Assembly: GCA_007130885.1 (NCBI GenBank)
Contig: SLRQ01000013.1
Coordinates: forward strand, 75,004 to 139,003
Direction: 5' to 3'
Source: Deltaproteobacteria bacterium
GTDB lineage: Bacteria; Myxococcota; Myxococcia; SLRQ01
Length of the DNA: 64,000 nucleotides
Each line of letters opens with the position of its first letter. Positions within the stretch are counted from its first letter, which is position 1. The notes under the pieces were generated by a model. It did not search any database, was not told the origin of the DNA, and worked only from the letters and a program-made list of their open reading frames with translations. Shown here in pieces: positions 19,198 to 29,030 of the stretch. A program made the position numbers and the translations under genes.

Positions 19198-22100
19198 ATG
19201 CACCAGCCCCAACAAAAGGACACCGGCCGGCAAGAGGCTTCAGGCAACCCTTATGGCGTGATCTCGGACCTACTGGTCCGAACGCGCAGGCGGGCGTTTT
19301 CTGTTTATGCGGGCACCAGTATCTGCTTGATCTTGGCTATTGTCTTGGCGTTGGGACTGGCCGCAAGCATCACGGCCGGGCTCGTTCTGGGTCAGGCCAC
19401 TCATCCTCCGTTGTGGCCCAGGTTGGTCTTCTTCGCGCTGCTGGCCGCTGGGTCCGTGGCTTTGGCATGGCAACTCTTCGTTCGTCCCGCTCGCCGGCTC
19501 GCATCCGACAGGCGCACCGCCGCATTCTTGGAGAGCCGCGCGAGTGAGATTGCCGGGCTGGCCACCGCCGTCGAGCTTCAGGAGGAGATGAGCGCGGGCA
19601 AGGCCCATGCAGCAGAAGACGGACTGCCTTACTCCGCGGAGCTTGCCCGAGCTCATATCGCTCGTTTGGCGAATATCGCCGGCGGGCTGGATCCCCGCCC
19701 GGTCGTGCCTACTTTGGATCTTCGGCGGGCAGCGGTGGTCGCTTCGACCGTTGCCGCGGTGCATCTCCTAGCCGTTCTCGGGTTTCCAGGGACAATCGGC
19801 GGCGGCTACCGGGCGCTAATGGGCGGCGCGGGAGCCATCCCGGGAATCAGCGGCGAGATATCGGTGGGCGTGGCCGAGCTCATTACGGGTGAGGTGGACC
19901 TCGTCTATCACTACCCGGAGTACACCGGCTTATCTTCCAGGGCGGTATCGGGAACCGGAGGAGACATCCGGGCTCTAAAGGGCACCGAGGTCGAGATTAT
20001 CACCAGGGCGGACCGAGACGTGGAGGCGGCCGCGATAGTGAAGAACGACTCGGAGATCTCATTGGAGGTCGTCGGCTCCCGGGAACTTCGCGGACGGTTG
20101 CTTTTGAGCGAGGCGGGAGAGTACCGGTTTCGGTTTTTGAATTCACGAGGCCGCACAGTCGCGGAGGGGCCCTCGCACACCATCAGCATAGAGCCGGATG
20201 AGCACCCTCACGTCGAGGTCAGCCTTCCAGAGTACCCCGGCGAGGACGAGGTCGAGATACGGGAGCAGGAGCGGTTGGCGCTGGATTACCGTGCCCGGGA
20301 TGACTTCGGTCTCGAGGAGATTTCCATTGTGTGGCGGGTGCGCGGCGGATCGGAGCAGCGGAAGGTCATCCAGAGAGGTCGTGGCAGGGACCGCTTGGAG
20401 GGTCGTTGGGGCTGGGACGTGTCGACCCTTGGGCTCGCGGCGGGAGACCGCGTGGCATGGTTTCTGGAAGCCACCGACAATGACAGCATTTCGGGCCCCA
20501 AGAAGAGCACGACTCGAACGCATTATCTCAAGGTGTTCTCGGCGGCCGAGCATCATAGGGCCCTTATCGCCAAGGTGGAGGCCCACTGGGAAGCCATGAT
20601 CGACAACCTAGCCGATCATCTGGAGTCTCCGTTCGATCCGGCCAAAGCTCCCTCGGCTCTAGGCGGCGGTGGCGACGAGGCAGCGGAACAGTCCGATTTG
20701 GAGGATCGCCTTGGAACAGCTAGGAGGCAGGCCGAGAGCATCGAGCAGCTAACCGCCGATATAGCCGACACAGTCGCTGATCTTCGAGAGGATCCTCTAT
20801 CGCCGGTCGCGCTGGTTGACACGCTGGAGAATGTCCGCTCGGGACTGGTCACCGCCAACCGGCGGTTCGAGAGCGCGTTGCGTCTTCTGTCCTCGCGAAC
20901 GAGCATCTCCGAGCGGGCCGAACGCGGTCAGGTCTTGCGCGTGGGCTCCACTCAGGATCGCATCATAACCGAGCTCGAGAACGGAATTTTGTATCTCGAG
21001 ACCTTGCTCGACAAGCAAAGGCTTCAGGACCTCATCGCAATGGGCGAGGAGATAAGAGAGCAGCAGCGCAGGCTGGCGGAGCTGGTCGAGAGCCTACGCG
21101 ACGACCCGGACGAGGAGACCCGGGCGGCAATCAGCGAGGAGATAGGGCGAATCAAGGAGCGTATTCAGGAGCTGATGAGGCGCATGGCGGAGATGGCAAG
21201 CGACATCAGGGACGACTACCTGAACATCGAAGCAATGGAGCAGCTTCGGGAGCAGGAGGATCTGCTCACCTCCCTCGATCAAATACAGCAGATGGTGGAG
21301 GAAGGGGATCTGGATGAAGCTCTTTCGCGGCTGATGGACATGGCCAACCAGGTCGACTCCCTTCTCGAGGAGTGGCGGAGCCGGGACGATGCCTTCGGAG
21401 GAGAGCAGTACGCCGAGCTTCAGCGCGAGATCATGGAGTTCATCGACGATCTTCAGCGTGTGAAGCGCGACCAGGAAAACCTTCTCGATGAGACCGAAGA
21501 GCTTCGGGAGAGGTACAGAGACGAGATAGAAGAGCGTCTTCGGGGTCCCATCGATGATTTGGTGGAGCGCCTTGTAGAGCTTGCGCTGGAGGGCAAGGAG
21601 CGTCTGGAGCGCATCCCCGACCAGGTCATGGAGCGCGGCTTCGGCCGTATAGACAGGGACTCCGTGGAGCTTGGGATAATCCGGCTCGATGATGTATCCA
21701 AGCTGCTCCAGGCGCGCGATTTCGAGGAGGCTCGCCGAATGGCAAAAAACGCCCTCGATCAGGCCGATCGGGCGGCTTCCTCCTTCAGTGGACAGCTTCG
21801 TTACACGGAGCAGTACAGGCAGGTGCCCGGCGAAAGACGAGATGAGCTCGAGCGCGCCGCTAGCAATGCGGAGCACGCCCGCGGCAACGCGGAGCGGATC
21901 GTCGAGGAGCTGGATGAGCTGTTCCCGGATCCTTCGGAGGTGTTCTCGGAATGCGAGCAGAGCAAGATGGCCGAGATGGGCGAGCAGCAGAGGAGCTTGC
22001 AGGGGCGAAGCCGGGAGCTTGGCAGGCGCATGCGTGACATAGGAGATCAGGCGCCGCTGTTTTCACCGGATATGGAGCATGCTCTTCAAGAGGCCGGCGG

Positions 22101-22443
22101 TTACATGGCGGAGGCAGGCCGTCATCTCGACTCGAGCGATGCCCGGAGGGCCACCGGACGCCAAAGGGCGGCTTCGGACAGGCTGCAGGAGCTTCAGGAC
22201 CAAATGGAGGAGGCCTCGCGGCAAGCAGGAGGGCAGGGCATGCCCATGCCGATGGCCGGCCAACCACAACGCCGGGGGCATGGAGGAGCCGGATTGAGCT
22301 CGGAGCCCGTTGAGATACCCGACGCCGATCAGTACGAGACTCCCGAGCAGTTTCGCCGTGAGCTGCTGGAGGCGATGCGTGAAGGAACGCCGGAGCGCTA
22401 CAGGGAGCAGGTGCGGCGTTACTACGAGGAGCTCGTTCGATGA
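19198..22443 (+). CDS. large DUF4175-like membrane/coiled-coil protein
   Basis: Two N-terminal TMs, beta-rich middle, very long Glu/Arg/Gln-rich coiled coil. Confidence 0.7.
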   Translation: MHQPQQKDTGRQEASGNPYGVISDLLVRTRRRAFSVYAGTSICLILAIVLALGLAASITAGLVLGQATHPPLWPRLVFFALLAAGSVALAWQLFVRPARRLASDRRTAAFLESRASEIAGLATAVELQEEMSAGKAHAAEDGLPYSAELARAHIARLANIAGGLDPRPVVPTLDLRRAAVVASTVAAVHLLAVLGFPGTIGGGYRALMGGAGAIPGISGEISVGVAELITGEVDLVYHYPEYTGLSSRAVSGTGGDIRALKGTEVEIITRADRDVEAAAIVKNDSEISLEVVGSRELRGRLLLSEAGEYRFRFLNSRGRTVAEGPSHTISIEPDEHPHVEVSLPEYPGEDEVEIREQERLALDYRARDDFGLEEISIVWRVRGGSEQRKVIQRGRGRDRLEGRWGWDVSTLGLAAGDRVAWFLEATDNDSISGPKKSTTRTHYLKVFSAAEHHRALIAKVEAHWEAMIDNLADHLESPFDPAKAPSALGGGGDEAAEQSDLEDRLGTARRQAESIEQLTADIADTVADLREDPLSPVALVDTLENVRSGLVTANRRFESALRLLSSRTSISERAERGQVLRVGSTQDRIITELENGILYLETLLDKQRLQDLIAMGEEIREQQRRLAELVESLRDDPDEETRAAISEEIGRIKERIQELMRRMAEMASDIRDDYLNIEAMEQLREQEDLLTSLDQIQQMVEEGDLDEALSRLMDMANQVDSLLEEWRSRDDAFGGEQYAELQREIMEFIDDLQRVKRDQENLLDETEELRERYRDEIEERLRGPIDDLVERLVELALEGKERLERIPDQVMERGFGRIDRDSVELGIIRLDDVSKLLQARDFEEARRMAKNALDQADRAASSFSGQLRYTEQYRQVPGERRDELERAASNAEHARGNAERIVEELDELFPDPSEVFSECEQSKMAEMGEQQRSLQGRSRELGRRMRDIGDQAPLFSPDMEHALQEAGGYMAEAGRHLDSSDARRATGRQRAASDRLQELQDQMEEASRQAGGQGMPMPMAGQPQRRGHGGAGLSSEPVEIPDADQYETPEQFRRELLEAMREGTPERYREQVRRYYEELVR

Positions 22444-24134
22444 CGGCCGGAAGAACAAGACTTCATGTTCATCTCTCGATCGTGTCTCTTGTCGCGGCCA
22501 TGTGCCTGGTGCCGCCCTTGGCCGCGCAGGACGTGCAACGAGACGCGGAGAGGTCTACCTCGGAAATCATCGATGAGCTGCGAGGAGAACCCGGCGCGGT
22601 GCGGCGCTTGGCGGACCGCCTCGCCGCGACTCACGAGTTGCTTCGGCAGTGGCGGTACGAAGAGGCCTTTGACGAGGCCGAGGCTTTGCACTCGGAGCAC
22701 CCAAAGCTGCCTGCCGTGAAGTTCCTGGCCGGCCGCGCGAGGTTCTATCAGCAGGACTACGAAGGCGCGATAGAGCTACTGGAGAAAGTGGCTGGTGAGT
22801 CCGGCGCCCGCAGCAGGTACTTGGAGTACGCCCGGGCGGCCTTCGAGGCAACCCAGGGGTACGTGAAGAAACGAAGTGAAAACTTCGAGGTGCGGGTGGC
22901 GCCCGGCGCCGACGAGATCCTGATCCCGCTAGCCCTGGAAGCACTCGAGAGCGCCCGAGCGAACATCGGCGCGGATTTTGACTATTTTCCCCCTCGCCGC
23001 GTGGTCGTGGAGGTCTACACGAACGCGGACGATCTCGGTGCCGCAAGCGGTCTACCTTCCGAGGCCATTCGCAACAGCGGCACCGTCGCCGTTTGCAAGC
23101 ACAACAAGATCATGATCACCACCCCGCGCGCGCTCCTTCTGGGGTACACCTGGCTCGATACTCTCGCCCATGAGTATGTCCATTTCGTGGTCAGCCGGGT
23201 CTCGCACAACACCGTGCCGATCTGGCTGCACGAGGGTCTAGCCAGGCACCTCGAAACGAGGTGGCGAGGCGAAGGTGGGATGGCGATGTCTCCGTACGCC
23301 GAGGTGCTTCTCGCCGAAGCGGTGAGGGGCGACCGGGATTTCATAACCTTTGAAGAGATGCACCCCTCGATGGCTTATCTTCCCACGCAAGAGCACACCT
23401 CTCTTGCCTTTGCCCAGGTTTCCTCGGTTATGGAGTACTTCTTGCAGCAAGGAGGCCATGACGCATTGCGGAGGGTGATGGCCAAGATGCGGGAAGGGGA
23501 GAACGAGAAGGACGCCATCGCCGCCGCCTTGGAGACTTCCTTCGATGCGTTCATGGACAGGTGGCGCGCCTGGCTGGCTAGGAAGGCTCTTCGCGCCGAT
23601 GCCGGAGCCTCGCTGCGGAAGGTCACCTATGCGGACAGTGTACGGGGAAGAGTGCCCGAGACCGCCGAGGAGGACATAGAGGTCGACGCGGAACTAGAGG
23701 ACTCGACGGCCGATCGGCATGCCAGGCTCGGTGACCTTCTTCATATGCGCGAGCATGTCGCGGCGGCCCTGATTCAATACGAGAAGGCGTATGAAGCGGC
23801 CGGTCCCGCATACCCGAGGCTGCCGAACAGGCTGGCTGTCACCCACATGCGGCTCGGCAACATGGAGCGGGCGCTGGAGGTCCTGAAGGAGGCACTGGAC
23901 GTGAACCCCGGCTACGTCACCACGCACGTTCATCTAGGAAGGCTGTACCGGTTGACCGAGAGCTGGGAGAAGTCAAGGGAAGCTTACGAGCGCGCGGCTC
24001 ACATCAACCCCTTCGATCCGGAGATTCACATGGGCCTCATCGAGGTTTGCGGAAAGCTTGGAGACGAGGACGGCGTCGAGCGCGCCTCGGCGTCCCTCGC
24101 ATTGCTGCGTCGAGAAGCCGGACGAGCCCGCTAG
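22440..24134 (+). CDS. TPR protein with gluzincin (peptidase MA-like) domain
   Basis: DTLAHEYVHFVVSRVSHNTVPIWLHEGLARHLE (HExxH + downstream Glu) and C-terminal TPRs; overlaps 19198..22443 by 4 nt. Confidence 0.82.
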   Translation: MTAGRTRLHVHLSIVSLVAAMCLVPPLAAQDVQRDAERSTSEIIDELRGEPGAVRRLADRLAATHELLRQWRYEEAFDEAEALHSEHPKLPAVKFLAGRARFYQQDYEGAIELLEKVAGESGARSRYLEYARAAFEATQGYVKKRSENFEVRVAPGADEILIPLALEALESARANIGADFDYFPPRRVVVEVYTNADDLGAASGLPSEAIRNSGTVAVCKHNKIMITTPRALLLGYTWLDTLAHEYVHFVVSRVSHNTVPIWLHEGLARHLETRWRGEGGMAMSPYAEVLLAEAVRGDRDFITFEEMHPSMAYLPTQEHTSLAFAQVSSVMEYFLQQGGHDALRRVMAKMREGENEKDAIAAALETSFDAFMDRWRAWLARKALRADAGASLRKVTYADSVRGRVPETAEEDIEVDAELEDSTADRHARLGDLLHMREHVAAALIQYEKAYEAAGPAYPRLPNRLAVTHMRLGNMERALEVLKEALDVNPGYVTTHVHLGRLYRLTESWEKSREAYERAAHINPFDPEIHMGLIEVCGKLGDEDGVERASASLALLRREAGRAR

Positions 24135-24164
24135 CCGTCCTGTAGGCCGAGTCCTAGATTTGCC

Positions 24165-26528
24165 TTATTCCGTGTCTTCGAGGAGGCAGCGATTCACCTG
24201 GGGATATCGGTTGTCAGGCCGGCAGGTCGACCCCGGTGGGCAGTGATGGTCGCCTTCGCAGCGGAATGAACACGCATATTCAGGACCCCAAATTGGGCCG
24301 TCATTTGCGCAGTAGGCGTCGTTGACTTCGGGAACGCCGCAGTTCTCGTGGTCTTCCTCGGCGCCGGTCATGCCGCCTCTCTCGCAGTAGCCGCCGTGGG
24401 TGCGGTGCGCGGCGCAGGTGACTCGCCCTCCATTGTCGTTGGGGAGGTAGTCGGGAGCACACTGCGTTCCTCGGCCCCCATAGAGTTCGTAGCAGGCGTA
24501 GCCGGGAGGGCAGCTCCCCGTCTCGGAGCAGTCGATGCCGCATCCGCTGTCTATGATGCCGCCGGAGCCGTCCCCGAAGCGTACGCACAAGTCTTCCGGA
24601 CCGCCGCATACATCGTCGTCATCGCCGCACTCCGTACAAAGCCCGGCACCCACGACGCAAATGCCACGCCACTCGTCGCACCTCAAATCGCCTTCACAGT
24701 CATCATCGTGCGCGCAGCCGACGCAGATCTGGTCATCCGGGTGGCACATGAGCCCGCCGTCGCAATCGTCATCGTCCATGCACTCCAGGCACTGGAGCCT
24801 TACGGGGTCGCAGAACTCGTGGTCTTCACAGTCGGCGTCTGTTAGGCAGACCACGCAGGTCGCGGATTCCGTGTCGCAAAGCAGGTCGTCGCAGTGGTCC
24901 GACTCGAGACACTCGACGCAGGTGCTCGATTCCGGCTCACAGTACGGCTTGGCGTCATCCGTACAGTGCTCGTCATCCTCGCAGGCCCTGACACAGGTGA
25001 GGCTGCGCGGGTCGCATACGTGAATCTCATCCGGACAGTGCTCGTTGGCTAGACACTCCACGCACTCATGCGTCTGCTGGTTGCAGACATCAGTGCCAGG
25101 ACAGTCGGTATCGTAGAGGCAGCCTTCGAGGCAGAGGCCATCGCCGCAGTAGTAACCTTCAGGGCAGTCACGAGAGGTTCGGCAGCCCTCGACGCAGGTG
25201 TTGGTATCGTCGTCGCAGATGTACCCGAGATCACACTGGTCGTCTCGGCTGCAGCCGGGCGCGCAGGTGTTGGTGTCGGTGTGGCAAACCTCGTCCTCCG
25301 GGCAGTCCGCTGATGTCCTGCAGCCCTCAATGCAGGTCTCATCGACACAGATCTCACCGGATGGACAGTCGCCGTCCTCTCGGCAGCCCTCCTCGCAAGC
25401 GCCCTCGACGCATATCTCTCCTTCCGCGCACTCATCGTCGTCGCGGCACCCTTCTTCACAAGCGCCATCGACGCATATCTCTCCGGCGAGGCAGTCTTTG
25501 TCCTCCCTGCAGCCCTCTTCACAGACGTCGTCCTCACATATCTCTCCGGCCGGGCAATCACCGTCTTCCCGGCACCCTTCCTGGCAGGCGCCATCGAGGC
25601 AGATCTCTCCGGATGAGCAGTCGCCGTCGTCGCGGCAGCCGTCAAAGCACTTGTTGCCGTGACAGATCTGTCCTTCTTCGCAGTCGTCGTCATCGGCGCA
25701 TTCGATGCACACATTGTCCAGGCACGGCTGATCCTCGGGGCAGTGGTCATCCTCAAGGCACTCCACGCAGGTGCCGTGCTCGCCCATGTCCGGGGCGCAG
25801 CGCAAACCCTCCGGGCAGTCCCTGATGGACTTGCAACCCGGAACGCAGTGGCCGTGCACGCAGACGTAACCATCGTCGCAGGGGTTGTTGGCATCGCACT
25901 CCTCGCCGACAGCCGTGCACTGGCCTTCTATGCATGCACGGCCAGGCTCGCATCCCTCGTCATCCACGCAGCCGGTCCTGCAGACTCCCTCGACACAAAG
26001 GTGCTCGATGGGGCAATCGTCGTCGTCGTCGCAGAAAACGGCTTCCTCGCACACGTAGTTCTCGCAGATCTCGTCCGCTCCGCAGTGATCGTCCTCGATG
26101 CATCCAACGCACTCACCGGTGTCCTCGTGGCAGTAAGGAGTCGGATCCTCACAGTCATCGTCGCCGGTGCAGCCATCGAAGTGCACGCAGCGTCCATCCT
26201 CATCGCATCTGCCGTCCTTGCAGTCCTCGTCTTCCTCGCAAGCGATGATGCACACTTCCTCTTCGCAGAAGGCACCGTCCCCGCAGTCCTCGTCTTCCTC
26301 GCAGGCGGTGAAGCAGAGCTCCTCGATGCAGACGCCGTCCTCACCGCAGTCCTCGTCCTCCTCGCACGGAGCCGTCATGGTACAGACGCCCTCCACGCAG
26401 AAGGTCCCGGTGGAGCAGTCCTCGTGACCTTCGCACATTGCCTCCGGAGGCACGGTCTGACCGCAGGCGACCCAGAGCAGCAAGGCGGTTACCGCGACAA
26501 ATGGTATGTATAAGATTCCAGCGCGCAT
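24165..26528 (-). CDS. large Cys-rich repeat lipoprotein
   Basis: Signal/lipobox (MRAGILYIPFVAVTALLLWVACG); many tandem C-xxD-xDC-xxGxxC modules; SD AAAGGAG upstream of ATG at 26528. Confidence 0.8.
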   Translation of the reverse strand: MRAGILYIPFVAVTALLLWVACGQTVPPEAMCEGHEDCSTGTFCVEGVCTMTAPCEEDEDCGEDGVCIEELCFTACEEDEDCGDGAFCEEEVCIIACEEDEDCKDGRCDEDGRCVHFDGCTGDDDCEDPTPYCHEDTGECVGCIEDDHCGADEICENYVCEEAVFCDDDDDCPIEHLCVEGVCRTGCVDDEGCEPGRACIEGQCTAVGEECDANNPCDDGYVCVHGHCVPGCKSIRDCPEGLRCAPDMGEHGTCVECLEDDHCPEDQPCLDNVCIECADDDDCEEGQICHGNKCFDGCRDDGDCSSGEICLDGACQEGCREDGDCPAGEICEDDVCEEGCREDKDCLAGEICVDGACEEGCRDDDECAEGEICVEGACEEGCREDGDCPSGEICVDETCIEGCRTSADCPEDEVCHTDTNTCAPGCSRDDQCDLGYICDDDTNTCVEGCRTSRDCPEGYYCGDGLCLEGCLYDTDCPGTDVCNQQTHECVECLANEHCPDEIHVCDPRSLTCVRACEDDEHCTDDAKPYCEPESSTCVECLESDHCDDLLCDTESATCVVCLTDADCEDHEFCDPVRLQCLECMDDDDCDGGLMCHPDDQICVGCAHDDDCEGDLRCDEWRGICVVGAGLCTECGDDDDVCGGPEDLCVRFGDGSGGIIDSGCGIDCSETGSCPPGYACYELYGGRGTQCAPDYLPNDNGGRVTCAAHRTHGGYCERGGMTGAEEDHENCGVPEVNDAYCANDGPIWGPEYACSFRCEGDHHCPPGSTCRPDNRYPQVNRCLLEDTE

Positions 26529-26947
26529 CGTTGTCTCCTTTAATCTTCGATTGCGAATGTCCAAGGCCGCACGCACTTGGTGGGGGCAGCCGAGGCCACG
26601 CTCCAGCGTCCTGTGCTGTCCAATGGATCAGACTTTAGCATACAGGCACACCGTGGGGAACCGTGGCCCATTTCTAAAGCGTGGAGCCGGGCCGGGTGGC
26701 GGAAAAGTGTGGCCTAGGTCGAGTTTGCAAGCTGGCGTACGATTTCGGCTTTCAAAATGCAACGGCGTGATAAATTGCGCGGTCTCAAAACCATAACGAT
26801 CGTCAGTAGTTCCGAGGACCGACTGCTTCATGATGCGGGAGCCTAAAACGGACGACTTTGGCGCGCTCACGCAGTCGACTATTCATGCAACGGGTGTGGC
26901 AGCGGGCGGCTTTGGAATGGCGAGAGGGCATTCAAGGAGCCTTCATA

Positions 26948-29017
26948 ATGGATCTAGAGCTGCTTTTGCGTCGACTTCTCGTTCTTTTTCGGTCTGAACG
27001 CGAGTGTTACTGGCTGCATTCTCGCCAAGGGATCGCCGCGCTGTTTGCTTTGACGTTGTTGGCATCGTGCGGGCCGCCTTCCGATAACGACGAAAAGGAG
27101 CCCGCGAGACGGCTATATACGAACCGGGCCATCGGCGGCGCCTCGATGGGCGCGATGGGGGCCAGCATGATAGGGACGCGTCATCCCGAGCACTTCGATG
27201 CCATTGGCGCGATCGGCGGTCCCATGGACTACGCCCACTTCCTCGACAAGATGCACACCCAGTATCTGGGCGGCTTCTGCTCGCTGGAGGATCTCTTGGC
27301 TCTATTAGAGGCCAATCCCGATAACCCCGAAATCCTGAACGACCGTGAGGCCATTGCCGCTTGCGCTCCCGATCATCCATCCCAGCTCGATTGGGAGCAC
27401 CCGGCGTCATTCAACAACTGGCCTTTCGACGACAGCGGGGGCTCCTTCCATCGCACCGCGTATATCGCAAAGTTCGAGGATCTCTCACTCGCTCTCGGCA
27501 ACCCGGCGTCTTACAACCCGGAGAGTCCTTTCTTCCCGCCCGGCATGCATGAAGACTGGACATGCGATGAGCCCATCGTAATCAAGGGCTATGACAGCGG
27601 AGGCACGGCTCCCATATACAACGCCGAGTACAACCCCGAGGGCAGGTTCGATGTGATCTCTTTTTGCGACGGCCACCAGCGGGTCAAGGTTTGCGATGCC
27701 ACCGGAGAGGTGGTGGACTTTTGCGCCGCCGGCGGTGATGCGGATGCCTACTGCGGCGAGGACGGGCCGGTGGTGAGGGCGAGCAGCTCGGTGCACCCCG
27801 ACGCATACTACGCTCACTCCGGCCGCTACGATCCCTGCAGGCCGCCGACCGAACGTGTTCGCTTTGTCATGGCGGTGGATCTCAACGGCAACGGCCGGCG
27901 AGATTACGGCGAGCCGATTATAGTAAACGCCCAGGAGCGTTTTCAGGACGTGGGGGCCGGTGACGCCGAGCCCTACCACTGGCTCCACAACCCGATGGGG
28001 ACCGCCGGAAACTGGGTGTACGATGAGGGAGAGCCGTTCTCGGACCACGGTTTGGATGGGGTCCCCGGAACAAACGATTACGGCGAGGGCACCGGCTCTT
28101 TCGTCATGTCGCCAAACATCGAGAACTACTTCGCTCACGATCCTCGAACCAACATTGCAGGTTGGTCCGAGGAGGATTTGGCCGGTACCGACATTTATCT
28201 AGACGGAGGCGTGCGGGACATACTGAACTTCGGAGTGACGTCTGCTCAGGTTTGGGGGCTGCTGGCGACTCTTACGGGCGATGGCGCCGCCTGGTTCGAT
28301 GATTTTAACTCCTTGCCGCGCTTTGGTGACGGCTCGTTCGATTTTCGGGAGGTGGATTGGGATTCGATCCCCCGGAACGTATTCGTGCGCTACGGTGACA
28401 TCGATGCATCATTGGAGCAGCAGCGGCGAGGCGACGGCAGCCATGTTGGAACGAACAGGCAGGCCGTGGACAGGCTGGTTACGCACCTCGCCTGGCTGGG
28501 CAGGCGGTGGCCTCATGCCTCGCGAAAGGAGTCACCACTGGAGCTGGAGGACTTGGCCTTCGTGGCAAGCTTCCACAGCGAGGCCTTGGGCTCCAAGCGC
28601 GAGTATGCCATCGCGCTGCCGCCCGGTTACCACTCCGATGAGAACGCCGAGAAGACCTATCCGGTCCTGTACTTCTTGCATGGGTATGGAATGAAGCCGG
28701 GCGATTTCCTTGGATACCAGCTATTATTCAGCGACTACATGGCGTCTGGGCTGATGCCAAAGATGATCTTGGTTTACGGTGATGGACGGTGCTGCCATGT
28801 AAACGAAGATGACGGCGAGCGGGACTGCTACCTGCCGGAAGGCAAGGAGTTCGCCGAGCCGTGGCGTCGCGAGTGCCATCGAGGGTCCTTCTACGTGAAC
28901 AGAAGCGGCTACTTCCATGGTGACGACACCGCCTACGAGGACAGCATCTTCGATCTGATTCGCCACGTGGAATCGACCTATCGAACTGCGGTGCCCGACT
29001 GGGCCAGGCTCGACTGA
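26948..29017 (+). CDS. esterase-like (PF00756-type) lipoprotein with permuted motif order
   Basis: SD AAGGAG; lipobox LLASC; nucleophile elbow GGASMGAMGAS near the N-terminus, YPVLYFLHGYG and FDLIRHVESTYRT at the C-terminus. Confidence 0.75.
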   Translation: MDLELLLRRLLVLFRSERECYWLHSRQGIAALFALTLLASCGPPSDNDEKEPARRLYTNRAIGGASMGAMGASMIGTRHPEHFDAIGAIGGPMDYAHFLDKMHTQYLGGFCSLEDLLALLEANPDNPEILNDREAIAACAPDHPSQLDWEHPASFNNWPFDDSGGSFHRTAYIAKFEDLSLALGNPASYNPESPFFPPGMHEDWTCDEPIVIKGYDSGGTAPIYNAEYNPEGRFDVISFCDGHQRVKVCDATGEVVDFCAAGGDADAYCGEDGPVVRASSSVHPDAYYAHSGRYDPCRPPTERVRFVMAVDLNGNGRRDYGEPIIVNAQERFQDVGAGDAEPYHWLHNPMGTAGNWVYDEGEPFSDHGLDGVPGTNDYGEGTGSFVMSPNIENYFAHDPRTNIAGWSEEDLAGTDIYLDGGVRDILNFGVTSAQVWGLLATLTGDGAAWFDDFNSLPRFGDGSFDFREVDWDSIPRNVFVRYGDIDASLEQQRRGDGSHVGTNRQAVDRLVTHLAWLGRRWPHASRKESPLELEDLAFVASFHSEALGSKREYAIALPPGYHSDENAEKTYPVLYFLHGYGMKPGDFLGYQLLFSDYMASGLMPKMILVYGDGRCCHVNEDDGERDCYLPEGKEFAEPWRRECHRGSFYVNRSGYFHGDDTAYEDSIFDLIRHVESTYRTAVPDWARLD

Positions 29018-29030
29018 ATAGGCAGCGTCG

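Noticed and set aside
25659-26513. 284-aa plus-strand ORF
   Set aside because: Antisense of the Cys-repeat lipoprotein; Ala/Val-rich repeats mirror the sense repeats.
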